Assembly: GCF_003172895.1 (NCBI RefSeq)
Contig: NZ_QGKL01000031.1
Coordinates: 62,001-126,000 of the forward strand
Direction of reading: 5' to 3'
Origin: Leucothrix arctica
GTDB lineage: Bacteria; Pseudomonadota; Gammaproteobacteria; Thiotrichales; Thiotrichaceae
Length of the DNA: 64,000 nt
Position 1 is the first letter of the stretch, and every line of letters begins with the position of its first letter. Positions 1 to 8,252 of this stretch are shown in pieces. A model generated the notes under the pieces. It worked only from the letters and a program-made list of their open reading frames with translations. It had not been told where the DNA came from and ran no database searches. The position numbers were made by a program, and so were the translations under genes.

Positions 1-1
1 A

Positions 2-535
2 CCGAGCGTTAAACGTCGTGCTGTTTGGTTAGGCACAAACCTAATTACCGCTTTCATGGCCGCTGCGGTCATTTCACAGTTCACAGATACAATCGAATCA
101 GCGGTTGCACTTGCAGTGCTGATGGGTATTGTCCCTAGCATGGGCGGCATTGCAGGTAGCCAAACACTGACAATGGTTATCCGAGGTATTGCACTAGGAC
201 AAATTGGTAAGTCCAACACGCGAGACTTACTTAAAAAAGAATTACTACTGGGTGTTATAAATGGCGTCTTATGGGCATTCGTCGTGTTCTGCATCTCTGC
301 GGTAGCACTGAAAGATATTGAAATTGGGATATTGATTGCAGTCGCAATGATGCTTAATTTGATAGCAGCACCACTGTCTGGGGTACTGCTACCACTCGGT
401 CTTCGTAAGCTAAATATAGACCCTGCCTTAGCTGGCAGCGTCTTACTTACAACCGTCACTGATATTGTCGGTTACGCTGGCGTACTCGGTTTAGCGGCTT
501 TATTATTACCTTACCTACGCTCCGTATTTTCCTAA
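2..535 (+). CDS. mgtE: Magnesium transporter MgtE, C-terminal part (5' end outside window)
   Basis: The frame is open from base 2, so the gene starts before the window. The visible 177 residues are the MgtE membrane domain. It opens with an Arg-Arg-Ala-x-Trp-Leu-x-x-Asn-Leu stretch, followed by the Pro-x-Met-Gly-Gly-x-Ala-Gly-x-Gln loop that forms part of the Mg2+ pore in this family, then hydrophobic helices to the end. MgtE is an inner-membrane Mg2+ channel/transporter gated by cytoplasmic N and CBS domains, which would lie upstream and cannot be checked here. The internal ATG at 56 is not the start, because homology-type residues continue upstream of it. The stop lies 5 bases from the end of the convergent djlA. 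Confidence 0.9.
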   Translation, partial: PSVKRRAVWLGTNLITAFMAAAVISQFTDTIESAVALAVLMGIVPSMGGIAGSQTLTMVIRGIALGQIGKSNTRDLLKKELLLGVINGVLWAFVVFCISAVALKDIEIGILIAVAMMLNLIAAPLSGVLLPLGLRKLNIDPALAGSVLLTTVTDIVGYAGVLGLAALLLPYLRSVFS

Positions 536-540
536 CCCGA

Positions 541-1362
541 CTACCTCATACCACGCTTTTCTTTAATCATATCGTAAGCTGTTTGAATTTCTTTCGAACG
601 CTCTGTTGCTACCTTAATCATGTCGTCCGGCAAGCCTTGCCCCATTAGTCGGTCAGGGTGAAACTCTTTTATCAACTTACGGTATGCACGCTTTAACTCT
701 GCATCAGAAATAGTTTTCTCAACACCCAGTGCTTGATAAGCAGCATCAATAGACTGAGTAGGGTTGGCTGAACGTGATTGACCACCTGCACCATGATAAC
801 TTCCACCAGAGAAGTTACTCTGCGCTTGAATCATCATTAATAATTGCTGGAACGACTGCTGAGAGAAGCCTAACTTAATCGCAATTTCTTGCAATAACGA
901 CTGCTCAGCCTCAACCATTTTGCCGTCTGCCATCGCAGTGCCTAGCAAATACATAATGATTAATTGTCGAAGGTTTTTAGCTTCGCCACAAACAGCCTTA
1001 AATTCATTAATCGTGTCATCTACTGAAAAGTCAGGTTGTGTGCCTAGTTTAAAAGCACCAATCGCTTCTTTACGGCCTTCAGGCGTCATCGCTAGCTGAG
1101 TCATAAATTTTTCAGCTTGTGCAATTTCAACTTCAGATACACGACCATCCGACTTCGCTAAATTACCCATTAACAAAAACAACGTTCTGGTAAATGTAGA
1201 CTGGCGAAGTGCACGCTTTTGAGGGTTAATTCCAAATAAACCGGCACTGCTGCGGCGGAAACGATTCGCTATCCACGCACCAGCGATGAAGCCAAAAATA
1301 GCGCCCCAAAAACCCCAAACGATATAACCTAAAACAGCACCAATGTACTTTGCGTAACGCAT
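541..1362 (-). CDS. djlA: DjlA-type membrane-anchored J-domain co-chaperone
   Basis: The 273-residue product has the DjlA order: one N-terminal membrane segment (about residues 6-32, rich in Gly, Trp and Phe), a TerB-like helical domain (about 60-185), a Ser/Gly linker, and a C-terminal J domain with the invariant His-Pro-Asp at 235-237. DjlA recruits DnaK to the cytoplasmic face of the inner membrane and is linked to envelope stress signalling in enterobacteria. I chose the ATG at 1362, which has GGA six bases upstream and puts the anchor at the extreme N terminus as in DjlA. An in-frame ATG at 1407 would add 15 residues and overlap folP. It is the last gene of the pyrD-folP-djlA run. Confidence 0.88.
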   Translation of the reverse strand: MRYAKYIGAVLGYIVWGFWGAIFGFIAGAWIANRFRRSSAGLFGINPQKRALRQSTFTRTLFLLMGNLAKSDGRVSEVEIAQAEKFMTQLAMTPEGRKEAIGAFKLGTQPDFSVDDTINEFKAVCGEAKNLRQLIIMYLLGTAMADGKMVEAEQSLLQEIAIKLGFSQQSFQQLLMMIQAQSNFSGGSYHGAGGQSRSANPTQSIDAAYQALGVEKTISDAELKRAYRKLIKEFHPDRLMGQGLPDDMIKVATERSKEIQTAYDMIKEKRGMR

Positions 1363-1385
1363 AAAAATTCCAAATAAAAGACGGC

Positions 1386-2213
1386 TTATGCCGAATGAAT
1401 TGCCCAAGCAACATCAGCTGCTTGTCGGTTGGCAAGCACATCATGTACTCGCACGATACGCACACCGGAGCGAACAGCCAACGCTGTAGTCGCTGCAGTT
1501 GCAACCGCTAATTGATTAGACTCTTGATCACAAATAGTCGCCAAAAATCGCTTTCGACTAGTACCCAATAATACCGGGTAACTACTTTGACAGAGCTTTT
1601 CTAAATTCTTTAATAATTGAAGGTTATCTTCAAAACGTTTACCAAACCCAATACCTGGATCCAATATTATATTCTCAGCTAGCACACCTGCTTTCAGTGC
1701 TTCTTCAGCACGCGCAAGCAGATAGCTAAATACCTCATGAGACACATCTGTATACGAAGGATTATCTTGCATGGTTGCCGATAAACCCTGTCGATGCATC
1801 AACACAATGGGGATTCGTTTCTTAGCCGCTAGCGTTAGCATTTCAGGCGAGTCTTCCGCCGCTGAAATATCATTTAGCCAATTCACACCGGCTTCAACAG
1901 CTGCTTTAGCAACTTCAAAACTAGTCGTATCGATACTCAACGGGAAGCTAGCGGGTAACACGTTACATAGTGATGTAATGACAGGGATAACGCGACTAAG
2001 CTGCTCTGCTGTATCAATAGTATCAGCGCCTGGGCGAGTAGACTCACCACCAATATCAATAATATCAGCGCCCTGCTTAACCATTAGCAAAGCATGAGCG
2101 ACTGCTTTTTCAGGGTCGTTATGTTGACCACCATCTGAAAAACTATCAGGTGTAACATTTAAAATCCCCATCAATAATGGCGACTCGACGTTCTTGTAAA
2201 TTACAGTACTCAT
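1386..2213 (-). CDS. folP: Dihydropteroate synthase
   Basis: FolP condenses p-aminobenzoate with 6-hydroxymethyl-7,8-dihydropterin pyrophosphate in folate synthesis and is the sulfonamide target. At 275 residues it has the usual length. Both signature blocks are visible: Met-Gly-Ile-Leu-Asn-Val-Thr-Pro-Asp-Ser-Phe-Ser-Asp-Gly-Gly at 15-29 and Asp-Ile-Gly-Gly-Glu-Ser-Thr-Arg-Pro-Gly at 53-62. The ATG has GAGGA just upstream. pyrD lies 26 bases upstream and djlA starts 23 bases downstream, so the three are probably cotranscribed. In many gammaproteobacteria folP instead follows ftsH with glmM; neither is next to it here. Confidence 0.95.
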   Translation of the reverse strand: MSTVIYKNVESPLLMGILNVTPDSFSDGGQHNDPEKAVAHALLMVKQGADIIDIGGESTRPGADTIDTAEQLSRVIPVITSLCNVLPASFPLSIDTTSFEVAKAAVEAGVNWLNDISAAEDSPEMLTLAAKKRIPIVLMHRQGLSATMQDNPSYTDVSHEVFSYLLARAEEALKAGVLAENIILDPGIGFGKRFEDNLQLLKNLEKLCQSSYPVLLGTSRKRFLATICDQESNQLAVATAATTALAVRSGVRIVRVHDVLANRQAADVAWAIHSA

Positions 2214-2239
2214 TATTCCTCATACACCATTGATGCGGA

Positions 2240-3262
2240 TTAAGCATCCAACGCTGTTACGCACTCAGTTACAAGCTTAGGGCCTTGGTAAATCAGCCCC
2301 GAATATAACTGCACTAATGACGCACCAGCATCTAACTTAGCTTGAGCATCAGCAGCATTAAAAATACCACCCACGCCAATAATTGGCATTTTACCCTCTA
2401 GAGCTTTGGCAAACTGAGCAATGACTTGTGTCGACTTTTCTGTCACAGGCGCACCGCTTAAACCACCCGCTTCTGTACCATATTTCATCCCTTCCACTGC
2501 ATCACGGGCCAAGGTAGTATTTGTCGCAATCAATGCATCAATGCCGTTAGACACTAAACACTCGGCAATTCCTTCGACTTCTTCTACAGAAAGGTCTGGA
2601 GCAACTTTTACCGCTAAAGGAACATAACGTCCCTGCTCTTCAGATAACTTCACCTGCTCTGCCTTTAACACTGACAGCAAGGCATTAAGCTCTTCGCCAT
2701 ACTGTAATGAGCGCAACCCAGGCGTGTTTGGAGATGAGATATTAATCGTGATGTAGTCAGCGTGCTGGTATGACTTTCGAAGACAAATTAGGTAATCATC
2801 CATCGCTTTTTCAACAGGCGTCGCAGCGTTCTTACCGATATTGATACCAATAACACCTTTGAAGCCATTTGCTCGTGCTTGCTTAACATTTTCAACAAGG
2901 TGATCAACACCAAAATTGTTAAAGCCCATGCGGTTGATGATGCCTTGTGCCGCAGGAAGTCTGAACATACGAGGTTTGTCATTTCCAGCCTGTGGAAGTG
3001 GTGTGACCGTTCCAATTTCGACAAAGCCGAAACCTAAGTCAGATAATGCTTCAAGATAATCACCATTCTTATCTAAACCTGCTGCTAAACCAACACGGTT
3101 TGGAAATGTAAGACCCATTACCTCAACAGACTTAGAAGCAACTTTACGAGTGACTAAATTTAATAAATGAAAACGTTTAGCAATGTTTAACCCTTTGAGG
3201 GTCATATCATGCGATGTTTCAGCCGGTAACCTAAATAACAAATGACGCGCAATACTGTACAC
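2240..3262 (-). CDS. pyrD: Dihydroorotate dehydrogenase (quinone), class 2
   Basis: This is the FMN enzyme that oxidises dihydroorotate to orotate with ubiquinone in pyrimidine synthesis, attached to the inner-membrane face. The 340 residues match class 2 length. The N-terminal amphipathic extension, the Gly-Leu-Ala-Ala-Gly-Leu-Asp-Lys block (58-65) and [11 protein letters not shown] (174-184), which carries the catalytic Ser of class 2, are all present. The start is GTG with GGGAG six bases upstream. A hairpin at 3306-3331 separates it from htpX upstream. Confidence 0.95.
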   Translation of the reverse strand: MYSIARHLLFRLPAETSHDMTLKGLNIAKRFHLLNLVTRKVASKSVEVMGLTFPNRVGLAAGLDKNGDYLEALSDLGFGFVEIGTVTPLPQAGNDKPRMFRLPAAQGIINRMGFNNFGVDHLVENVKQARANGFKGVIGINIGKNAATPVEKAMDDYLICLRKSYQHADYITINISSPNTPGLRSLQYGEELNALLSVLKAEQVKLSEEQGRYVPLAVKVAPDLSVEEVEGIAECLVSNGIDALIATNTTLARDAVEGMKYGTEAGGLSGAPVTEKSTQVIAQFAKALEGKMPIIGVGGIFNAADAQAKLDAGASLVQLYSGLIYQGPKLVTECVTALDA

Positions 3263-3305
3263 AAATTTCTCCCGACTAAATGAGCGGTGATTATCCCCAT
3301 AAATA

Positions 3306-3331
3306 CAAAAGGCCGCAATAGCGACCTTTTG
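3306..3331 (-). terminator. Hairpin between htpX and pyrD
   Basis: An 11-bp stem (3306-3316 with 3321-3331, one T-G pair) closes a 4-base loop. Its 3' arm ends in four T on the minus strand. It lies between the end of htpX and the start of pyrD and probably acts as an intrinsic terminator for htpX. The T tract is short, so termination may be partial. Confidence 0.5.
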
Positions 3332-3374
3332 TTAATACAGTGAAGATTTTGTAAAGAGCTTAGCGATAGGCAGC

Positions 3375-4289
3375 TTAGCGTTGCGCTTCTAAAGCCGCGA
3401 TACGCTCTTCAAGTGGAGGATGTGTCATGAATAACTTCTTCATACCACCACTTAGACCACCTGAAATACCAAACGCTTTAAGCTGACCGGGTAAGTCGTG
3501 AGGACTACTTCCACGCTGCAATACTTTCAATGCATCAATCATTTTCTGGCGTCCCGCTAAGTCAGCACCACCTTTGTCTGCTTGAAACTCACGGTAACGA
3601 GAGAACCACATAACAACGATATTAGCCAAGAAGCCTAGTGCCATCTGCGCAACCATAGATGTGATGTAATAAACCATCCCGTATGAGTTACCACGATTAC
3701 CGTTATTGTTGTTGCCAGACAGTAGTGAGTTAACCAAAGTAGCGATAACACGAGCAAAGAAGAATACGAATGTGTTCAAAACACCTTGAAGCAACGTCTG
3801 AGTCACCATATCGCCATTGGCAACGTGGGCAATCTCATGACCTAGTACTGCTTCTACTTCGTCTGCATTCATCGTATTAAGCAAACCTGTACTAACCGCT
3901 ACTAATGCTGAATTACGACGTGCGCCCGTTGCAAAAGCATTCACTTCTGGAGAATCGAAAATCCCCACTTCAGGCATATCAATACCTGACTTTTCAGCTT
4001 GCTTAGCAACAATATTGAACAACCATTGCTCTTGTTGATTAGTCGGGTGCTCAATAACATGAACGCCCATGCTACGTTTTGCTGAACTCTTAGACATTGC
4101 CAAACTAATGAATGCGCCAGCAAAACCCATAACTAATGACATCAATGCGATATAACCAAACTCTGCAGGCAACCCCATGCCGCGCAATGCCTGTGAAATA
4201 CCAAACATGGAGTCCAATATATTCCAAACGACACCTAAGACAGCAACAATTGCAAAGTTTGTCGCCATTAACAGTAAAGTACGCTTCAT
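3375..4289 (-). CDS. htpX: Membrane metalloprotease HtpX
   Basis: HtpX is an M48 zinc endopeptidase of the inner membrane that degrades misfolded membrane proteins alongside FtsH. The 304 residues hold two N-terminal membrane helices (about 5-27 and 45-66), the zinc motif His-Glu-Ile-Ala-His at 151-155 with the third ligand Glu in Arg-Glu-Phe-Gln-Ala-Asp (Glu234), and two more hydrophobic segments around 165-190 and 205-229. An Asn/Gly-rich loop (191-203) sits between these. The ATG is preceded by AGGGGA. It lies 167 bases after the rhomboid gene on the same strand. Confidence 0.95.
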   Translation of the reverse strand: MKRTLLLMATNFAIVAVLGVVWNILDSMFGISQALRGMGLPAEFGYIALMSLVMGFAGAFISLAMSKSSAKRSMGVHVIEHPTNQQEQWLFNIVAKQAEKSGIDMPEVGIFDSPEVNAFATGARRNSALVAVSTGLLNTMNADEVEAVLGHEIAHVANGDMVTQTLLQGVLNTFVFFFARVIATLVNSLLSGNNNNGNRGNSYGMVYYITSMVAQMALGFLANIVVMWFSRYREFQADKGGADLAGRQKMIDALKVLQRGSSPHDLPGQLKAFGISGGLSGGMKKLFMTHPPLEERIAALEAQR

Positions 4290-4456
4290 GCGTTCCCCTT
4301 ATGGATAATTCAATAATTGTGAATAACATAGTGTTTGAAGCTAATGCTTTCAAGTAATGGCGGAAGATCGGTAGCCGCTTGTTGCTTTTATTATTCAGCA
4401 ACTTAGTCAGTCTAAACGCGCTTAAGGTTCAATAAATCAAATAGACTCACTACTTA

Positions 4457-5029
4457 CTAAGGCAGTATTTTGTGAACATTTCGACCCACAAATAACCATG
4501 CAACGATCCCACCACCAATACCACCAAACAAATGACCGTCCCAAGACACACCTTCTTGCCAAGGTGCGACTCCGCTAATTAACACACCGCCATACGTCAA
4601 TGCGACAAACACGGCGATAATTAATGGCACAATACGCTTTTCGAGTAAGCCTGAAACAATAAGGAACACCGCCAAACCAAACACTAGCAGGCTTGCACCT
4701 ATATGTATTGTCCCACCTCGGCCAAACAACCAAAGCAACGTTCCGCCGATCAAAACGATCATGACGATAATAAGCAAGCTGTTAGCTCTCGAACCGGCAA
4801 GTAATGCCAGCATGACAACCAACGGAACGATATTTCCCATTATGTGAGCAAAGTCACTATGAAGGAATGTCATTGTGAAAATACCAACAATTCCACCAAA
4901 ATCTCGAGGAATAAGCCCAAGCTTTTCGAGTGGTAACAGTCGATCTAAAACAAATACTAACCAAATAACACCAATGAAAAGAGCAATACTGATGATTTCC
5001 TCTCGGACGGTATGTGCATAATTTTTCAT
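4457..5029 (-). CDS. Rhomboid-family intramembrane serine protease
   Basis: The 190-residue protein is almost entirely hydrophobic with about six membrane segments. Rhomboid landmarks can be picked out: His-x-x-x-Asn (His62, Asn66) in the second helix, Gly-Ala-Ser (Ser113, expected nucleophile) and a C-terminal His166 in Asp-Gly-His-Leu-Phe-Gly-Gly, followed by Gly-Gly-Gly. Rhomboids cleave substrates within the membrane. The residue after the catalytic Ser is Leu where Gly is usual, so activity is likely but not certain. It lies 9 bases downstream of nagZ, probably in the same transcript. The substrate is unknown. Confidence 0.82.
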   Translation of the reverse strand: MKNYAHTVREEIISIALFIGVIWLVFVLDRLLPLEKLGLIPRDFGGIVGIFTMTFLHSDFAHIMGNIVPLVVMLALLAGSRANSLLIIVMIVLIGGTLLWLFGRGGTIHIGASLLVFGLAVFLIVSGLLEKRIVPLIIAVFVALTYGGVLISGVAPWQEGVSWDGHLFGGIGGGIVAWLFVGRNVHKILP

Positions 5030-5038
5030 CGTTAGCCT

Positions 5039-6067
5039 CTAAGCAAATGCGCGTATTTCTGATTCAATTTCATTCCAGCGCTCAGTATCTAATAAGGCAC
5101 TGCGGTTTATATGTGTTTGTCCACGCATACGCTCTAGACGACGCTGACTTTCTAGACGCTCAGCAGTCTCTAATTCAATATTCGCTTCATCCATTACTTG
5201 TATGACACCTGGGCGGTTATTACAGACGAGTACCATATCACAACCCGCATCTAACGCTGCCACTGCACGCTGAGCGTAGTTACCTGCGAACGCTGCACCT
5301 TCCATATTCAAATCATCGCTGAAAATCACACCATCAAAGGCAAGCTGTTTTCGTAAGATTTTTTGCAACCAAACTTGAGAGAAACCGGCGGGCTGACTAT
5401 CAACCTCTGGGTAAATAACATGAGCTGGCATCACCGCATCAAGACCGTTCAAAATACTCTTAGCGAATGGCTGCATATCAAACTTACTTAAGGTATCAAA
5501 ATCACGCTCGTCAACGGGTATTTCCAAGTGAGAATCTGCAGTAACAGCGCCATGACCCGGAAAATGCTTACCCGTTGCAGCCATACCTGCATCATGCATA
5601 CCGGCTATATAAGCTTTTGACATACTTTCAACAATATCGATTTCACCATGAAAAGCACGATCACCAATGACTTCACTGACGCCATAATTCAAATCTAATA
5701 CGGGCGCAAAGCTAAAGTCGATGTCCATAGCGCGAAGCTCAGAAGCCATTAACCATGCATGATGATGTGCTGCGCGTAATGCGGTTACTTCATCGTCACT
5801 GTCTGCATAAAGCTTTGCTAAGGCTGGCAGTCGTGTAAACCCATCACGAAAACGTTGTACACGCCCTCCTTCATGATCCACTGACAACAAGATACGATTA
5901 GGTGTCGCCGCTCGAATATCATGTATCAACTTTTCCAGCTGCTCAACACTTTCAAAGTTACGCGAGAAAAAGATCAAACCACCGCAATAAGGGTGTTTGA
6001 GTAACTCTTTTTCTTCCAAGGTAAGCTCAGTACCTTCCAAGTCCAGCATCAATGGTGCAATTGCCAT
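5039..6067 (-). CDS. nagZ: Beta-N-acetylhexosaminidase NagZ
   Basis: NagZ is a cytoplasmic GH3 enzyme that removes N-acetylglucosamine from anhydromuropeptides in peptidoglycan recycling; its product feeds AmpC induction where that system exists. The 342 residues match family length. The motif Lys-His-Phe-Pro-Gly-His-Gly at 167-173 and Asp178/His180 form the mobile catalytic-dyad loop, and the nucleophile Asp sits in Phe-Ser-Asp-Asp-Leu-Asn-Met (about 251). There is no signal peptide. The ATG is preceded by AAGGTGG. Confidence 0.95.
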   Translation of the reverse strand: MAIAPLMLDLEGTELTLEEKELLKHPYCGGLIFFSRNFESVEQLEKLIHDIRAATPNRILLSVDHEGGRVQRFRDGFTRLPALAKLYADSDDEVTALRAAHHHAWLMASELRAMDIDFSFAPVLDLNYGVSEVIGDRAFHGEIDIVESMSKAYIAGMHDAGMAATGKHFPGHGAVTADSHLEIPVDERDFDTLSKFDMQPFAKSILNGLDAVMPAHVIYPEVDSQPAGFSQVWLQKILRKQLAFDGVIFSDDLNMEGAAFAGNYAQRAVAALDAGCDMVLVCNNRPGVIQVMDEANIELETAERLESQRRLERMRGQTHINRSALLDTERWNEIESEIRAFA

Positions 6068-6287
6068 CGGTCCACCTTATCTTTTTTGATTGGCCACAGT
6101 ATAGCGGGGACACCCAGTACTGACTAAGCTAATCATTAATTTTCTCTCCATTAGAATCACCATTAGTTAAGCTAATGTTCAGCTCCGCGTCCAAAACAGT
6201 ACTTTCGTCCCTGTACGCATACCCTTTCATAAACACTCCCCGTAAAAAGGTAAACAGTTGCATAGGGAAGTTAAGGGAGAGCTGCAA

Positions 6288-6776
6288 ATGGAATCGACTA
6301 TTGATTTAAATCAATATGAGCAAATGGTAAAACCAAACAGGCGATACAGTGACGTACGCGTGTTATCAGGGGAAGGAAGGATTGGACGCTTTGAGTATTT
6401 CTTTTACTCACTAGTCTTACCCTTTTTAGTTTTTTGGATTATTGCGGCACTAGCAGGGATAGCTAGTCGCTTTGGGGAGCTTGGCGGGGCAATTGCGTAT
6501 GTACTTCTAGCGTCAGGTCTTTGTGCGGCCATCATTATATATGTACAGCTAACCATTCAACGCTGTCATGACTTTAATGCTAAAGGCTGGCTGTCGCTTT
6601 TATTATTATTGCCGTTCGCCTTTATATTGTTTTGGATGATACCGGGCAATCCAAGCAGTAACCGCTTTGGAGAACCGCCAAGACCTTCTAGCTCTACTCT
6701 AAAAATGGGGGCGATGTTACTAATGATCATTCTTGTAGCAATTTCTACGTTTAGTTTATTGAAATATTTGGGCTAG
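6288..6776 (+). CDS. DUF805 family membrane protein
   Basis: The 162-residue protein matches the DUF805 pattern: a short hydrophilic N terminus, Gly-Arg-Ile-Gly-Arg-Phe-Glu-Tyr-Phe-Phe before the first helix, the Gln-Arg-Cys-His-Asp-Phe-Asn-Ala-Lys-Gly-Trp block, and a Pro-Gly-x-x-x-Ser-Asn-Arg-Phe-Gly-Glu-Pro-Pro motif after the third helix. A fourth helix ends the protein. I chose ATG 6288, preceded by GGGAG; an in-frame TTG at 6258 is less likely. The function of this family is unknown. It appears monocistronic, divergent from nagZ. Confidence 0.85.
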   Translation: MESTIDLNQYEQMVKPNRRYSDVRVLSGEGRIGRFEYFFYSLVLPFLVFWIIAALAGIASRFGELGGAIAYVLLASGLCAAIIIYVQLTIQRCHDFNAKGWLSLLLLLPFAFILFWMIPGNPSSNRFGEPPRPSSSTLKMGAMLLMIILVAISTFSLLKYLG

Positions 6777-6911
6777 TTTAGAAGCGTAAAGATTAGGTAA
6801 GGACAATAGTTTCATTTCACGGCATTGGTTATACTCGACCTGCCGTGAATGCTTAGTTCGAGGGGAATTGCATTCACGATCACTTATAAATTATAAATAA
6901 GACGGTGGATC

Positions 6912-8252
6912 ATGAAGCAGCTCATTCTCATTATTGCGCTCATTGCTGGCGCTATGGCATTAGGTAGCTACCTAATAAAAACAAAGCCTGAGCCAAGAAA
7001 ACGGGTTAGGCAGCCGACGATTCCTGTTGTTGAAATCATATCCCCTCAACTGCAAACCTACACCCAACGCATTCGCTCGTCAGGGTCGGTAGAGACCAAC
7101 CAAAGCACTAATATTATTTCCGAAGTATCTGGAAAGGTAATTAGTATTGACTCAGCGTTTCAGGAAGGTAATTACTTCGCTAGGGATCAACAACTGCTTA
7201 GTGTTGATAATACAAATTATAAAAACGCTATTATTATCGCTAGTGCCGAAATCAGCCAACGCGAATTAGAAATCAAGACAGAACAAAATCTAGCTAACTT
7301 GGCAGTACGTGAGGCCCGCATACTCGGTAATAATCGCACTCTTGGTGAGATGGCTAGTAGAAGACCACAAATTACCGCTGCGTTAGCAAGCCTCGAAGCT
7401 TCTAGAGTCAGACTCCAACAAGCACGAGATGATCTCAGTAAGACCCGTATCAGAACACCGTATCAGGGTCGTGTCATGACGCGTGATGTAAATATCGGTC
7501 AATACATCACACCCGGCACAAAACTAGGTGAAGTGTACTCAACTGACTACGTTGAAGTTCGCCTACCTCTGTCTCTTTCAGAGTATGAGCAACTCAACCT
7601 TCCAGAAAGCTACAGCAATCAAAAAGTTGATATTAATAGGCTACCAGAAGTTACGTTCTCGGCTAACTTTGGTGAAAAAACCTATAATTGGAAAGGTCGT
7701 TTGAGCCGTGTGAGTGCTTCTATGGACGCACGTACGCGCCAGATCTCCGTTATTGCTCGTATAGACGACCCCTTTAAGAAATCGTCAAGTGGTGCACCAC
7801 CCGTCAAAATTGGTCAGTTCTTACAGGCTGAAATTATTGGTAGTAAACTTGGCAACGTATACGTTATTCCAACAAGCTCTACTCGTCAAAACAGAGAAGT
7901 GATGCTTTATGACGAAGGTACCGTTCGCATTCGTCCTATAACGGTTTTAGCGACAGAAAATGACAAGCTAATCGTTCAAGCTGACTCGATTCCAGCAAAT
8001 GCTAAGTTAATTGTTACTCCAATGCCTTCTGCTAAAAATGGTATGACTGTGCGCATTGCAGGAGAGCCGACTAAGCGACAGCAAGAGGGAAAACCCGGCG
8101 GACAAAGCGCGACAGATAGCGCAGCTAAAAAAGGTGGCGAAGGACGCAAGCCTGCTGGAGAGCGAGGCGAAGGAAAAGGTAAGAGACCTGAAGGCGAGCG
8201 TGGTAATGGCGAAAGAAAGAAACGACAAGCTGCTGCTCAGGAGGCTAACTAA
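6912..8252 (+). CDS. RND efflux periplasmic adaptor (membrane fusion protein)
   Basis: This 446-residue HlyD/AcrA-type adaptor has an N-terminal membrane segment (about 3-22), a split barrel-sandwich half with Gly-Ser-Val-Glu and Gly-Lys-Val, a coiled-coil hairpin (about 110-180) and a beta-barrel domain. It should link the RND pump encoded next to an outer-membrane channel; no channel gene lies nearby, so a TolC-type partner must be encoded elsewhere. From about residue 383 the protein becomes a highly charged tail rich in Gly, Arg, Lys and Glu, which is unusual for the family. The stop codon directly abuts the ATG of the pump gene. Confidence 0.9.
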   Translation: MKQLILIIALIAGAMALGSYLIKTKPEPRKRVRQPTIPVVEIISPQLQTYTQRIRSSGSVETNQSTNIISEVSGKVISIDSAFQEGNYFARDQQLLSVDNTNYKNAIIIASAEISQRELEIKTEQNLANLAVREARILGNNRTLGEMASRRPQITAALASLEASRVRLQQARDDLSKTRIRTPYQGRVMTRDVNIGQYITPGTKLGEVYSTDYVEVRLPLSLSEYEQLNLPESYSNQKVDINRLPEVTFSANFGEKTYNWKGRLSRVSASMDARTRQISVIARIDDPFKKSSSGAPPVKIGQFLQAEIIGSKLGNVYVIPTSSTRQNREVMLYDEGTVRIRPITVLATENDKLIVQADSIPANAKLIVTPMPSAKNGMTVRIAGEPTKRQQEGKPGGQSATDSAAKKGGEGRKPAGERGEGKGKRPEGERGNGERKKRQAAAQEAN

